Of a stretch of 64,000 bases of DNA, positions 32,159 through 43,399 are shown piece after piece. Under the pieces are notes generated by a model that saw nothing but the letters and a program-made list of their open reading frames with translations, made no database searches and had not been told where the DNA came from. The position numbers and the translations under genes are program-made. The DNA comes from Dromiciops gliroides (taxonomy: Eukaryota; Chordata; Mammalia; Microbiotheria; Microbiotheriidae). How positions within the stretch are numbered: position 1 is the first letter of the stretch; every line of letters begins with the position of its first letter. The stretch lies in the NCBI RefSeq assembly GCF_019393635.1, contig NC_057865.1, positions 298,318,385 to 298,382,384 on the forward strand. Reading direction: 5' to 3'.

Positions 32159-33449
32159 ATGATGATGAGGGAGCTGGAGTGGTGATCTCCAAGGTCCCTT
32201 CAATCTCTACATCTTATAATAAGACAGGAGTGGGGCATAAGAAGTGTCTTCAAGTCTTTTGAGGGCTCTCATGTAGAACAAGGATCAGATATTCTGCTTG
32301 GCCTCATTCAGGGTGAAGATTTCAGGTGGACCCAAGGACATAGGATGTAAGAGACCCCCCTCAGCCTTGCCAGTCCAGCAGCAGTCGCTAGAAAAGCATT
32401 ACTCTTCCCTAGCACAAACCAACCCTAGGTCTTCTACCTTCAGATTCACTGGCTCTCTTCAATATCCCCCTTAAGCTGTTTCCTCTCTTCCTCATCTTTA
32501 ACAAAACTGAACTGAATATGGGTTTGTTTCCCCATTTCTTTGTTGTCCATTTCGCTGTTTGGGCTAAACAGAAAAATGCTGGAACAAGGATCCATTGCCC
32601 CCTAGATTCGAAAATGCTCTGGGCATTTGCCTGGGTTCCTTAGATGCTGTGCTAAAGAAAGGAAAACGTTTGGCTAGGAATCCTCAGCTCCTTTTGGACA
32701 CTGACAGGACATTTTTGTAACCAAGCAACCACTGTGGAATTTTTTTAATGCCAACAATTTTAATATGATATGTCATAGTCAGAACAGATAACTACCATTT
32801 CCCCACCTTGTCCAACACGGATGCGGCATCTGATGTCTGCACAGCTTGGGTTTGCTGAATCTGCCTTTGAGAAGTAGACAGTCCCAGAAGCCATGGACCC
32901 AGTACTCTCAACAACAAGGACAAGGGGCCAGTGCCTTCTGACATGAGCATCCCCAGTCCCTGGGAGGTAGCATTTAACAGGGTCTAGCAACCAACCAGGA
33001 ATCTCTCTCCTCTTTGCTGTTATACCTTGACAGACCCTGGAAATCATCTGGTTCTCCTATCTATCTCCAATCTGCAAAAAACAAACAAACAAACAACAGC
33101 AACAACAAAAACCAACTGGCCAGTTAATTGAGTGAATGTAGTAAGGGAAAAATTAGAGCCATTCTAACTGGCTGCTTGATGTCCTGTGCCTGCTTACAAG
33201 AAGCCATAGGTCAGACTTCTAGGACTGCAGTCCTTTGGGCAGTCTGGGTGAGAATCTTCCCTTTGGCTTGAAGCGATCGTGTTAACGATTCATTTTCCAA
33301 CAGGCTCTGGCGTCTGCCCTCTAGTGCTGCCTGCAAACTCCTGGGGCTTTTACAGTCAGAGCCCAAACTACCTCTGCCCACACAATGCAACAGGGCTCTA
33401 GGTTGTTCTGTACTGGCTACGGAAGTTTTCTGTCAGGACTCCTCAGCTA
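32159..33449. other. Mostly unassigned, about 1.3 kb
   Basis: A CR1/MIR-like end ('ccaaggtcccttcaatctct') is at 32188-32215. The antisense frame 32760-33047 (95 codons) shows no motif I recognise. The 33180-33440 part is less AT-rich than its neighbours and holds a CTCF-like word. Confidence 0.4.
33314..33327 (-). promoter_or_regulatory. CTCF-like motif (candidate only)
   Basis: On the minus strand the bases read gcactagagggcag, close to the CTCF core with its central AG(A/G)GGGC(A/G). This is a single motif match by eye. Nothing in the sequence shows occupancy. Confidence 0.3.
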
Positions 33450-34136
33450 TACTTTCCATTTTAAGAAAACATTTTAATTTAAAGTTTTCAGTCCCAAATT
33501 CTGTACCTTCTTCCCTCCCTCCCTTCCCTCCTACCTGAAGTAGTAAGCAGATATAGATTATGCATGTGCAATTATGTAAAACATGAGCAAGTTAATCTTT
33601 TTTTGTATAAGAAGATTCAAATAAAAGAAAAAAAGAAAGTGAAAAACAGCATGCTTCAGTCTATATTAATTAATATCAGTTCTTTCTTTGGAGGTGCATA
33701 CTGTGCTTCATCAATAGTCCTTTGGGATTGTCTTGGAGCATTGTATTGCTAAGAATGGTTGTCTTTCACATTTCTTCATCAAACAATATTGCTGTCTCTG
33801 TGCACAACATTCTCTTGGTTCTGCTCATTTCACTATACGTCAGTTCATATAAGCCATCCCAGGTTTTCCTGAAATCATGCTGATTGTCACTTCTTATAGC
33901 ACATTAATATTCCCTCACCATCCTATACCACAGCTTGTTTAGCCATTCCTTGATTGATGAGCATTCTTTTGATTTCCAAATCTTAGCCATCACAAAAAGA
34001 GCTGGTATAAATATTTTTGTACAAATAGGTATTTTTCTCTTTTTTGGATGTCTTTGGGTTGTATGCCTAGCAGTGGTATTGCTGGATCAAAGGGTATGCA
34101 CAATTTTATGGCCCCTTGGGCATAGTTGCAAATATT
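33450..34136 (-). pseudogene. LINE-1 3' end, antisense, 5' truncated
   Basis: Antisense L1 3' UTR and end of ORF2: 'cttccctccctcccttccct', 'ttgggattgtcttggagcat', 'ttggttctgctcatttcact', 'agccattccttgattgatga', 'ctggtataaatatttttgta', 'gtggtattgctggatcaaag'. In sense these encode the same ORF2 C-terminus as at 7.3-7.6 kb, decayed by stops. Confidence 0.85.
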
Positions 34137-34174
34137 GAGGTAAGAAAGGAGATTAACAGCCTCTTTTCAATAAT

Positions 34175-34188
34175 CAAAATAGGGTTTA
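34175..34188. repeat. Left target duplication of the SINE-L1 chimera
   Basis: caaaatagggttta, repeated exactly at 34382-34395. Confidence 0.92.
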
Positions 34189-34381
34189 TTTTTAAAACTT
34201 TTTATTACTTTTCAGTTACATGTAGAGATAGTTTTCAACATTTTTTGCAGGGCTATAGGGGATTAAGTGACTTGCCCAAGGTCACAGCCAGTAAGTGTCA
34301 AGTGTTTGAGGCCAGATTTGAACTCAGGTACTCCTGAATCCAGGGCCGGTGCTTTATCCACTGTGCCACCTAGCTGCCCCC
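34189..34381 (-). mobile_element. SINE joined to an L1 3' terminus (chimeric insertion)
   Basis: Minus-strand order: short SINE from 34381 down to about 34244 ('ggggcagctaggtggcacag', ending '...gcaaaaaa'), then 'gttgaaaactatctctacat' and 'gtaactgaaaagtaataaaa', which matches the terminal L1 sequence at 8005-8045 ('gttgagaactatctttacat', 'gtaacggaaaaaataaaa'). One pair of duplications encloses both parts, so they were inserted together. Confidence 0.85.
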
Positions 34382-34395
34382 CAAAATAGGGTTTA
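34382..34395. repeat. Right target duplication of the SINE-L1 chimera
   Basis: Exact match to 34175-34188. Confidence 0.92.
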
Positions 34396-34915
34396 ATAAT
34401 GGGAACAAATTTAAAACACAAGTCAGGTTAATAAAGCTAGGGACAATGAAAAAGGGAATGGGGGAAGGAAAAAAATATGAGACCTGCAAATTCACCACCA
34501 CCTGGAACAAGCAGTTTCAAAGAGAAGCAGTTGCACAGTGTTCCAGCATCTCTCTCGCTCTCTCGCACCTCCAAAGTTAAACTTTCCTCCCTTCTCTCTC
34601 CCACAGGAAACAGGGCCAACCACACACACACAGCCCTAAGCTAATTGGCTGGCAGCCCTGATTGACAGAACTAACAACTGTCTCTGCAAATGCCAGCCGC
34701 CCAGCTTCCAGATGCCAAAGTCCACCTGACCTGTCCTCAATGGGCTTCTCATCATGATGGGGCTTCCCTCATTATAATTTGGCCAGGCCCATGCAGGGGA
34801 CCAGGTGTCTGGCACAAAGTCAGCATGCATGGTGCATGCTGGGGCCTCCAATCCCAGCCAAAGATGGGGGTCACAGAAACCCCAAATCACAACCAATTCC
34901 TTACAATGTGTATTA

Positions 34916-34937
34916 CATATATATATATATATATATA
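34916..34937. repeat. Short (AT)n tract
   Basis: Pure alternating AT, about 22 bp, directly right of the LTR-like block. Confidence 0.9.
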
Positions 34938-35454
34938 AATGAATTTATAAAACTATGAATTTTCATGAATATATGAAAGTATATTAAAATAAACGTGGCC
35001 TAATGGTCTACCCCAAAATACTGTGTTGTTGTCTGTGAAGGTGTTTTCTAGGATCAACATGGTCCTTTAAAGTTTTTCCATTCTGTACATCATCAATCCC
35101 CCAACAAAAGGAAACACTAGATGGAAAGAAGGCTTCTAAGCCCCTAGGGATATATTATGACCTCTGGAAAAAAATTTTCACTTCTTATATATTTCTATTT
35201 TTCTACAGAAGTTTTCACAAAACTTCAAATTGCCATTGCTTACTAATACTGTGTGTGTTTATGTAAGTGTGTGTATGTGAGTTGTGTATGTATGTGGTCA
35301 AAAAACACTAGATGTCACACATGACTACAGACCCAGAGCTGGATCCCTTGGGAAACAGAAGCTTTACCACCTGTGCTTGAGGAATTATTGGTTTGCAAGC
35401 TTAGACTTAGGCACAAAATGAAAATACCATATCCAGTACTGATGGGTGTGGTTT
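34938..35454. other. Unassigned; TG-rich patch
   Basis: A tgtg/tatg patch lies at 35250-35298. Otherwise nothing recognised. Confidence 0.4.
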
Positions 35455-35645
35455 ACACAGCATATATTGAGAGACCGAGATGAGCAAAAGCACCCCAGGT
35501 ATGAGGGCTGACCTGTGCAAAGGCATGGGATTCCAAGTCTGAGGCACAGCTAGCAGGGCAGTTTGCCTGGAATACAGAATGTAGGAAAAGGAGAATAAAG
35601 GGTGGATTGTTTAAGGGAATAAAATGGAGGATAGTCTGAAATGTT
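35455..35645 (+). mobile_element. Ancient repeat (family unassigned)
   Basis: 'gggctgacctgtgcaaaggc', 'atgggattccaagtctgagg' and 'gtttgcctggaatacagaat' match the same ancient family as 28.9 and 30.9 kb. Confidence 0.55.
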
Positions 35646-37499
35646 ACACAGGGAAGCTGAATCACTAAGGAGTGATTCAAGGTTTTTGACCATTGAGGTA
35701 GCATTGTCCAACCATTACCTTAAGATTATTCTTTTTATTGATCTAGTAGATGGATTGAGGAGGGAAGGGTCTGGAGATAGAGATACCACATTGGAGGTTA
35801 TTCACTTAGTAAGCTCTTGGTTGCCCATTGAGCTGGTTGAGCTTCCAACCACCCCAATTTAATCTGCATGTGTCCCAAATCACTGCTACATTGCAATTAT
35901 ATTAATTATGATACAATTTTGACTTTGTGATGTACAAATTCTGTTGTTCTCTTCTCACTCCTGAGTTTTTCTTGTTTATCATTGAATCTGGCCTGACCTT
36001 CCAATACAATGGATTTTTCAACATTTCAAGACATCTGATAGTATCCTTATAGATATACATTCCCCAAATCCATGTATTGGTACATAGTTTTATAAGCTAA
36101 GAAGGGAGGCAAGACAAAGCAAGGTAATGTAAGAAAAGGGAAGATAAGGGAAGGGAAGAGGAGGATGGAAGAAAGGAAGAATAATTGGGGGGGGGAAGGA
36201 TGGAAATAAATCATCCCTTGACAGCCAGCCTGCTGGAGATGAGTCCTTAGACAGTAGACACAGAGATTGTTTCCAGTCCAGTCCTGGAAGTTTTCTCAGC
36301 TTGGTAGTTTTTAGGATGTCCAAGACATTATTTCACTGGCACAGATATCAGGAGCACAGGAAACCTCCACACCTCGATGATACACGTGGGTAGGATGTCA
36401 GAAGAAGGGATGCTATGCACAATTAACTTTTACTGGTGTCATCTTTGCCCAGAATATTTGCCATGACCTGTGCTGGGCTCGTCTAAACTGAGACATAAAA
36501 AACACACCTGTATTATCTGCTCAATAAATGAGCTTCGGAATGCTCAGGCACCTGGGTTTCCCTTTGCCACATGAGCAAGCTGAGGCAAATAGCTGTGTTG
36601 CTACTCAGGGAAGATAGAAGGAACAGCAGTGACTGTCAGCAGCTGATAGTGATTCAAATTGTGTTATCATGGAAGCGGAGTGGTGCAGGATGAAAATGAC
36701 AGAGCCCTAGGTTGGAGCCTGACATAGAGGGGAGACTGGATTCCAGGATGCAGCTGTGCAGTGAGGAGGATCTGAAAGAGGAAGCAAAAGACCCACTCAT
36801 GCATTTGTATGTTGACTGCAGCCTCCAGCTACTCCTGTACCCCTGGGGCACAGGACTGAGTACAAGTAGACAGTGGTGCCCCATGGGAATATCTTCTTCC
36901 TTTCCCCAGCTGCCACAGCTATTTGATCAAGTGTTATCCAAATGGAAACCAGCTAATGCTCACGAGTCCTAGAGAGGGAGAGAGGGAGGGAGGGAGGGAG
37001 GCAGGCAGGCAGGCAGGCAGGCAGTGTTGTATAGTGGATAGAGCACTGCATTTGAATGCCACCTCTAACCACAGGCAAGTCTCTTACGTTCTTGGAAGCT
37101 CTCTTTCTCCCTCTGTGCATCAGAGATAGTCATACATGAAGTATATACTCCCAGACTTCTTGTTAGGTTAAACTGACATATTGCATGTAGGGTGCTTTGT
37201 ACATGTATATAAATATGAATTCCAGTGAGTTAATATCATGCATTAGTGAAACTATGATTTCCTATGTGTGGATACCCCTTCCATGATGCCAACTGCTTTC
37301 CCCATAGCTTCTCCTGCCCCTCAAGTCCAGCTTATCTGCCTCAATACTTTGTGTGTTGATTTTAAAGGCTAAGATATTATAAGCTGATGGAGTTGTTGCT
37401 TTTATGTCTGTCTCATCTTCCCAGAATTTGCACAACAAAAGCTTTCTAATCATCCTGTTACATCCCCCACATCCTAACACAAACACATACTGTAAGCAC
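35646..37499. other. Mostly unassigned, about 1.8 kb
   Basis: Holds a G-run at 36188-36196 and a tetranucleotide array at 36968-37024. The frame 36712-36972 (+) opposite 36654-36884 (-) has no motif. 37025-37090 shows a decayed SINE-like head ('tagtggatagagcactgcat'). Confidence 0.4.
36968..37024 (+). repeat. (GGGA)n-(GGCA)n array
   Basis: gaga, then ggga units, then ggca units, in phase, which looks like a single array with a base change spread through part of it. Confidence 0.9.
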
Positions 37500-37682
37500 T
37501 TAAATGGACTTGTTCACCAGACTAACTGTCCAGCCTCATTGCCTATTATTACTCCCCTTTACATCTTTTTGGTCTGGCCAAACTGGCTGTCTCCCTTTTT
37601 CTGCCATGTGGTATTACATTCCTCTTCATTGTGTCTTTGGAATAGGTTATACTCTAGGCTTAGGATGCCCCTTCTCTTCATC
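37500..37682 (+). mobile_element. LINE-2 relic, left part
   Basis: 'ggtctggccaaactggctgt', 'ctccctttttctgccatgtg' and 'gtgtctttggaataggttat' follow the L2-type 3' region. It resumes at 37936. Confidence 0.55.
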
Positions 37683-37935
37683 TAGGTGGCAGCACAATTG
37701 GATAGATGGCTGAACCTGAAGCTGGAAAGACCTGAATTCAAATCCTGTCTCAGACACTCACTAGCTGTGTGACCCTAGGCAAGTGACTTAACCTCTGTCT
37801 GCCTCAGTTTCATCAATTATAAAATGGGGGTTATAACAGCTCTTATTTCTCAAGGTTCTTGTGAGGATCAAATGAACTAATCTCTTTAAAGTGTTTCACA
37901 CAGTGCCTGACACTTAATAATTGCCTATTCTCCTT
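37683..37935 (+). mobile_element. MIR/CORE-SINE, full length, inserted in LINE-2
   Basis: tRNA-like head ('aggtggcagcacaattggat', 'gaattcaaatcctgtctcag', 'gctgtgtgaccctaggcaag'), CORE ('gcctcagtttcatcaattat', 'aaaatgggggttataacagc') and L2-like tail ('cttgtgaggatcaaatgaac', 'cacagtgcctgacacttaat'). Confidence 0.85.
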
Positions 37936-38145
37936 ACTTCCCTATCCTTCTCCATGTTTTAGAATCTCTTAATTCAGCTTGGATATTTCCTTCTACATGG
38001 AGCTTTTCTACTTCTCCCCAGCAGCCAATGCTTCCCTGATTAGTATTTTATATGCATTTTGATGCATTCAGATGTTTACATGTAAGGCATATTTTACATG
38101 GTGTATCCCTTCCCATGATATGTTATTTAGGACAGGAGCTGTTCC
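37936..38145 (+). mobile_element. LINE-2 relic, right part
   Basis: 'ttccttctacatggagcttt', 'ccagcagccaatgcttccct', 'gatatgttatttaggacagg' continue the L2-like order. Confidence 0.55.
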
Positions 38146-38819
38146 ATCAATCAAACAAACAAGCACTTTGTAAGCACTTCCTGCAGCTAAAATGTTCATT
38201 CTTTCTCTGTGTTCCCAGTGAACAGGAAGTGCCTGTTACAGGACGGACACTTAGGAGATGCTTGCTGTTGGGTTGCTAGCTAGATCACACAGCACTTGCT
38301 GATGGATTCTTTGACTGTAGCAGAAATAGAAGAGAAGAAACTTGACCAAGGGGGTTTAGGCTCATGAAGCTTCAGTCAACTGATGATTTCAGTTGTCCAG
38401 GCCTGATTGGGTTGTATGGCCTTAAATGCCTCAAAATAATCCTTTTCTCTGAATTGATTGTCAGGGAAATTGACAGAATTGCCAAGTTGTTGACTTGGTC
38501 TCCATCTGAGCTGATGAATTTAATGCTGGGATTGAAAGGCTTCTGACTGGATCACCACTAGATTTTCTCCAATAGCCTTCAGAGGAGGCCTAACTTCAGG
38601 GAATCAAAGTTAAAAATATCTACCAGGTAAAGAGAAAAGAAAATGCAGAATTCTTTAACTTGGACCATGAAGGATCAAAACTTGAACTTTGGCCCTTAAA
38701 AATGTGGAACCCTTTGTGTATGCAGTTGAGTGGGAAAAGGTATTTATTAAAGGTTTGAGCATGAGGTTTCAAATTTACTCCCATCCTGTCACTCTGGGTT
38801 GTTCACCTATAACTAGCAG
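38146..38819. other. Unassigned
   Basis: No recognised element beyond L2-like words up to about 38270. Confidence 0.35.
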
Positions 38820-38937
38820 ACTATAATGGCTACCATTTATCTAGAGTTTCAGGCAATACAAAATGTTTTCCCCCTTATAGGCATGATTATCCTCACTATA
38901 CAAATGAGGAAACTGAGGCTTGGACTAGTAGAGCTAA
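38820..38937 (-). mobile_element. MIR fragment, antisense
   Basis: 'tggctaccatttatctagag', 'ttatcctcactatacaaatg' and 'aggaaactgaggcttggact'. Confidence 0.65.
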
Positions 38938-39106
38938 TAAAAATAATAAAAACTATCATAGTCATAAGTAACATTTACAAAACAGTATGTGTTCAGAACT
39001 GACAGGTGTATATATGCACATGCACATATACATATACACAAAGATATTTGTACATGCGGATCTAGATACACAGATCTAGATGATATTAATGAAAAGATTG
39101 ATATAG

Positions 39107-39342
39107 ACAAAGAATCAGGCATTGAATCAGGAAGATTCATCTTACCGAGTTCAAATCCAGCCTCAGACATGTACTAGGTGTATGACCTGGGCCAAGTCAC
39201 TTAACCCTGTTTGCCTCAGTTCCTCATTTGTAAAATGAGCTAGAGAAGGAAATGGAAAACCATTCTAATATCTTTGCCAAGAAAACCCCAAATGGGTTTT
39301 CATGAAGAGTCAGACACAACTGAAAAGTGACCACCACCAAAA
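39107..39342 (+). mobile_element. MAR1-type CORE-SINE
   Basis: 'gagttcaaatccagcctcag', 'gggccaagtcacttaaccct', CORE 'gcctcagttcctcatttgta', 'gagaaggaaatggaaaacca', 'tttgccaagaaaaccccaaa', 'gagtcagacacaactgaaaa'. The first ~35 bases of the head are missing. Confidence 0.9.
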
Positions 39343-39639
39343 ATATATGTAGATATAAATATCCAGGAATCATGGGGGATTGGAGTTCAGGAGGATTTGG
39401 GGCTGGAGTTCTAGTTGCATCTGTCTGTCTAACAAGACGTTTTCTTATTTTATCCTACATGATTATCCATGTACAGTTCTATATACAGCATTTAGAGCTA
39501 TGTTACCATCTATATCTATGTGCAAGGATTGCTATATTGATAAAGATAGTGAGACACAGACATGACAAATTGATTACCACATTACTGCCTAATAGCCATC
39601 TACACCTATAGATCTGCACATGCTAAGAGCATTTAAGTC
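39343..39639. other. Unassigned
   Basis: Nothing recognised. Confidence 0.35.
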
Positions 39640-40335
39640 AATAAATATCTATTAAGTACTGACACATGCATATAAAATATGCACAAGCATGAATGTACTT
39701 GTGAGTCATTGGCATAAAGATGTTAATGGAATCTGTGGTAGCCAGTAAGATCACTGAAGAAGGGCCTAAAGAGGGAGAAGAAGAGAGAGCTCCAATATAG
39801 AACCTTCTGAAATGTACACTTAATGCACACAAAAATTATGAATAGAAGTGGAGGAGCTAGAAAAAGAGGAAGAGAAATAAGAGAAATCAGTGTCATGGAA
39901 GCCACAGGAGGAGAGCACACCTAGAAAGGACTCAGGACTAGCTGTGCTGTCAAAATCTACAGAGATTGAAGAGAATGATCACCTAGAAAAGATGGGGGTT
40001 GGAAGCCAGATAGAGAGAGATTGAAAACTGAGTGGGAGATGAGGAAATGGAAGATGGGATATAGAAAACTCTTTGCAAAGATTTAGGGGGGAAAGTGAAT
40101 ATATAGAGGCTGATAGCTTGGGGTTAGTGGAGAAAAGTAAACATTTTGAACTATGGTGGGATGGTGGTCATGTTTGTAAGTGTCTATGGATAAAGAGAAA
40201 CTGACTGAGAAAAAAGATGGTCATAACCAGGAAGTCAGGAAAGAGTGAGATTAAGAACACAAGCGGAGAGCGGACCAACTATGATTCCAGAGGACTGACT
40301 CTGAAGAATGGCACTCATCTCCTGACAGAGGTGAT
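39640..40335 (+). mobile_element. Ancient repeat (family unassigned), internal part
   Basis: 'ggcctaaagagggagaagaa', 'ctccaatatagaaccttctg', 'gaagccacaggaggagagca', 'gttggaagccagatagagag', 'gaaaactgagtgggagatga' run in the order of an ancient mammalian interspersed sequence, probably the downstream part of the family at 24, 28.9 and 35.5 kb. Not coding. Confidence 0.45.
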
Positions 40336-40954
40336 GGAAAAAAAAAGTGGTCAATGAGAAACAAGTTTGAATGAAGTCAATATGGACATTTGTTTTGTTA
40401 GACAATGGATATTTGTTACAAAGGCTTTATTTTGTTTATTTTCAAGTAGGGGAGAAGTAGTGTGAGAGAGAGAAAATAAATATTTTTTCCATTGAAAAAA
40501 TAATGTTTACTTTTTCAAACATGGAGGACACACCCATGGGTAGATGAGAAGTCACAAAACTACTGTAATTTGTTCAAAAGGTTCTCCTCCAGTAAAAAGA
40601 GGGAGCAGTCTGAGGCCATGACTCTCCAATGATTCCTTCTCATGGATTTGGACTTCTTTCTCCTTAGTCACCATTTGTTTGAATCTCTAGGTTCTGACCT
40701 AGTTCCTAGTTTTATACAAGCTCCTCAAAGCATGATCAAGGCCTCTGCCCAGTCAAAACATACTTCCTGTCAATGTCCCTCCAGCTCATCTAATGGTATT
40801 CAGGCACTTTAAATAGGTAGTCTAAAGAGTTTGATTGGTTGATGGCATAAGGCATTAGACACATACTCTCTTGGTGAGATTCAGGGGCAACAATATCTTT
40901 GTATAAAGTATATCAGAGTATCAGTACCTGATTTTTTTTCCTTCTCACATTATT
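40336..40954. other. Unassigned
   Basis: Nothing recognised. Confidence 0.35.
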
Positions 40955-41030
40955 CTTAGCTCCTTACAATCTGGTTTCTGATCTAATCATTCCACTGAAA
41001 CTGCTCTCTGCAGGTATACTCATGATTCTT
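40955..41030 (+). mobile_element. LINE-2 copy, first segment
   Basis: 'ccttacaatctggtttctga' and 'ccactgaaactgctctctgc' match the homologous stretch of the 11.5-13.5 kb LINE-2 at 12.1 kb. Broken by a SINE at 41031. Confidence 0.8.
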
Positions 41031-41180
41031 TTGGGGGGGGGCAGGGTGGAGCAATGAGAGTTAAGTGACTTGCCCAGAGTCATACAGCTAGTAAATATGA
41101 AGTGTCTGAGGCAAGATTTGAAATCAGGTCCTCCTGAATCCAGTGCTGGTGCTTTATCCACTGTGTCACCTAGCTACCTT
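41031..41180 (-). mobile_element. Short tRNA-derived SINE in LINE-2, antisense
   Basis: 'gcaatgagagttaagtgact', 'tgcccagagtcatacagcta', 'gaaatcaggtcctcctgaat', 'tgctttatccactgtgtcac'. Flanked by catgattctt (41021-41030) and catgaattctt (41181-41191). Confidence 0.93.
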
Positions 41181-41662
41181 CATGAATTCTTAATTACTAC
41201 ATTCAATGGCCTTTTCTCAATCACTGTTCTTGACTTCTCTACAGCCTTTAACACTGTTGACCAACTCTTCATCTTGATACTCTTTTCTCTTTAGGTTTCT
41301 ATCTCTCCTGATTCTTTTAGCTACCAGACTTCTCTTTAATCAGCCTCCTTCACTAGATCTTCATCAATGTCATTCCATCTATCCCTAGAGGTCATATAGG
41401 GCTCTTTCCTGGGTCTTCTTCTCCCTCTTGGTTACTTCTCTTGGTCATCTCCTCAGCTCCCATAGATTTAATGATCATCTCTATGCTGATGATTCTCAGA
41501 TCTGCTTTTCCTTCCCCAGTCTTTCTGCTGACCTCCACCCTCCCATTTCCAAATTGCCTTTCAGAACTCCTGAACTATATTTCCAGTAGATATCTTAAAT
41601 CAAATATGTCCCAAACTGGAATCACTGTATTTTCCTCCTGTAAACCTCCCCCCTTCCTTATT
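41181..41662 (+). pseudogene. LINE-2 copy, second segment, with RT remnant
   Basis: 'ttcttgacttctctacagcc' with 'tttaacactgttgac' is the LDFSTAFNTVD motif of L2 reverse transcriptase, and 'gatttaatgatcatctctat' with 'gctgatgattctcagatctg' is the catalytic YADD-like box (decoded in frame as YADDSQI). Stops and shifts surround these motifs. Confidence 0.85.
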
Positions 41663-41859
41663 TTTTTTTTCAAATGATTTTTTTGATGTTTTTTGTTTTT
41701 TGTCTTTTGGTGAGGCAATTAGGGTTAAGTGACTTGCCCAGGGTCACACAGCTAGTAAGTGTTAAGTGTCTGAGGTTGGATTTGAACTTAGTTCCTCTTG
41801 ACTCCAGGGCTGGTGCTCTATCCACTGCACACCCTAGCTGCCCCCTCCCCAACCCCACC
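41663..41859 (-). mobile_element. Second short SINE in the same LINE-2, antisense
   Basis: T-rich antisense tail, 'ggtgaggcaattagggttaa', 'cccagggtcacacagctagt', 'gtgctctatccactgcacac', 'cctagctgccccc'. The exact repeat ccccccttccttatt at 41648-41662 and 41860-41874 is the target duplication. Confidence 0.95.
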
Positions 41860-42735
41860 CCCCCCTTCCTTATTAATATAGAGGACAATAATGTCCTCCC
41901 AGTTCCTCAGCTTCTCTACGTAGGAGTTATCATAGACTCCTCACCATCACATCTTATAACCAATTTGTTGCCAAGACCTATCAATTTCAGCTCTGCAACA
42001 TCTTTCCGATATGCCCCCTCCTTTCCTCAGGCACTGCCAGCACCCTGATGTCAGCCCTTATCACCTTGTGCCTTAATTATTTCAATAGTCTACTGGTGGA
42101 ACTGCCTTCTTCAACTCCCCCCACTCCAATCATGATTCAGCCACCAAACTGTTTTTCCTAAAATGCAGGTCTCATCATGTTTATCTGCTTTTCCCTACCT
42201 TCTCAATACATTCCAATGACTCCTTATTGCCTCAAGGATCAAATACAAATTCTTCTGTTTGGCATTCAAAGTCCTTCATAACTTATGCCCTCCCCCCCTC
42301 CCCAGTCTTCTTGAACCTTACTCTCAAAGACATACTCTTTGATCTAGTGATAATGGATCTGTTCCTTCAACAGGAAACTTCATCTCTTGATTCTTGGAAT
42401 TTTCTCTGGTTGTTCCTAATGCCTGGAATATTCTCTCTACTGATTTCTACCTACTGACTTCCCTAGTTTTCTTCAATTACAAACAAAAAATCCCATCTTC
42501 TAAAGGAAATGTTTCCCAATTCCATTTAATTCTAGACAATTCCCTCTTTTAATTATTTTCTATTTTCCCATCTATAGCTTATTTGTACACATTTATTTGC
42601 TTATTGTCTTCCCCATTATGTTATGAGATCTATAAAAGATGGGACTTTTGAAACTTTTAGTACCCTCTAGTGCTAAGCACAGTACCTGTCCAATGGAAGG
42701 TGATTAATAAATGTTTATTGACTGAATTACTGATG
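41860..42735 (+). mobile_element. LINE-2 copy, third segment and 3' end
   Basis: 'acgtaggagttatcatagac', 'ccttatcaccttgtgcctta', 'tgattcagccaccaaactgt', 'ctccttattgcctcaaggat', 'gtgctaagcacagtacctgt' and the tail 'ttaataaatgtttattgact'. The tail is the classic L2 terminus. Confidence 0.88.
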
Positions 42736-43124
42736 GGTAGCATTGTATTACTTGGTTTAAAAGGAATGGAGTGATTTAATGGATTTATTCAATCATTTCC
42801 CCTACCTACTACCACCACCACCACCAGAAACACAGATAGTTTATATTTTTATCAGTCAGCATTTTTCCAGTGCAGACTGATTCCTATGAATTAAACTTGA
42901 AAATCTTTAGTCTTCAGGCTTTCTGTACTAAAATTAATGATTTGTAAACAAACACTTAAGTGCACCTTGGGTAATATTATTTAGAAAACTCCTTGAATTT
43001 TAAAGTAGTAAGAGCCTATAGAGATTGCTTAGCTGGGAAGTGAATTGGAAACTCATTTTGTAGTATAAATAATGACCCCCTTCTGTAAACCGTCCATTTA
43101 GAGTCACTGGATGAAAAATTATAT
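42736..43124. other. Unassigned; short (ACC)n
   Basis: (acc)5-6 at 42822-42838. Otherwise nothing recognised. Confidence 0.4.
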
Positions 43125-43255
43125 TTAGGAAAGACCATAGAGATAATATTGTACAACGTTCTTATTTTGTAGATGAGAAAACTGAGACCTGTGGAATGGA
43201 AGGCAAAAAAGTCACACAATTAAGGGTCATGGTGGTGTCTGATGCTCAGTTGTCT
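43125..43255 (-). mobile_element. MIR fragment, antisense
   Basis: 'ttgtagatgagaaaactgag' with 'aaaaagtcacacaattaagg'. Confidence 0.6.
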
Positions 43256-43399
43256 AATTCTCGGTTACTGTCTTTCTAGTTTGCCATACTTCAATGCTCC
43301 AAATCTTTTAAATACTATAATAATAATAATAGCTAATAAATAAGTAAATACTTGTTGACTTGAATTTAATTGAATTTGGTGTATTAGAATGCCTTGTAA

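Larger units (their letters stand above)
34137..34905 (-). mobile_element. Candidate solo LTR of an endogenous retrovirus
   Basis: Outside the SINE insertion this ~575 bp block is not SINE, LINE or MIR. Read on the minus strand it starts TGTAAGGAATTGG and ends near TTACCTCA, so TG...CA termini are possible. It has an 'ccaattagc' box and ends in an AT-rich region ('cattattaaaccctatttt', 'gattattgaaaagaggct') as LTR R/U5 regions do. No matching 4-6 bp duplication could be fixed, and no viral coding sequence is present. Confidence 0.4.

Noticed and set aside
32760..33047. 95-codon antisense frame with higher complexity
   Set aside because: No motif, homolog or splice context could be identified by eye. 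Not enough to call a gene.
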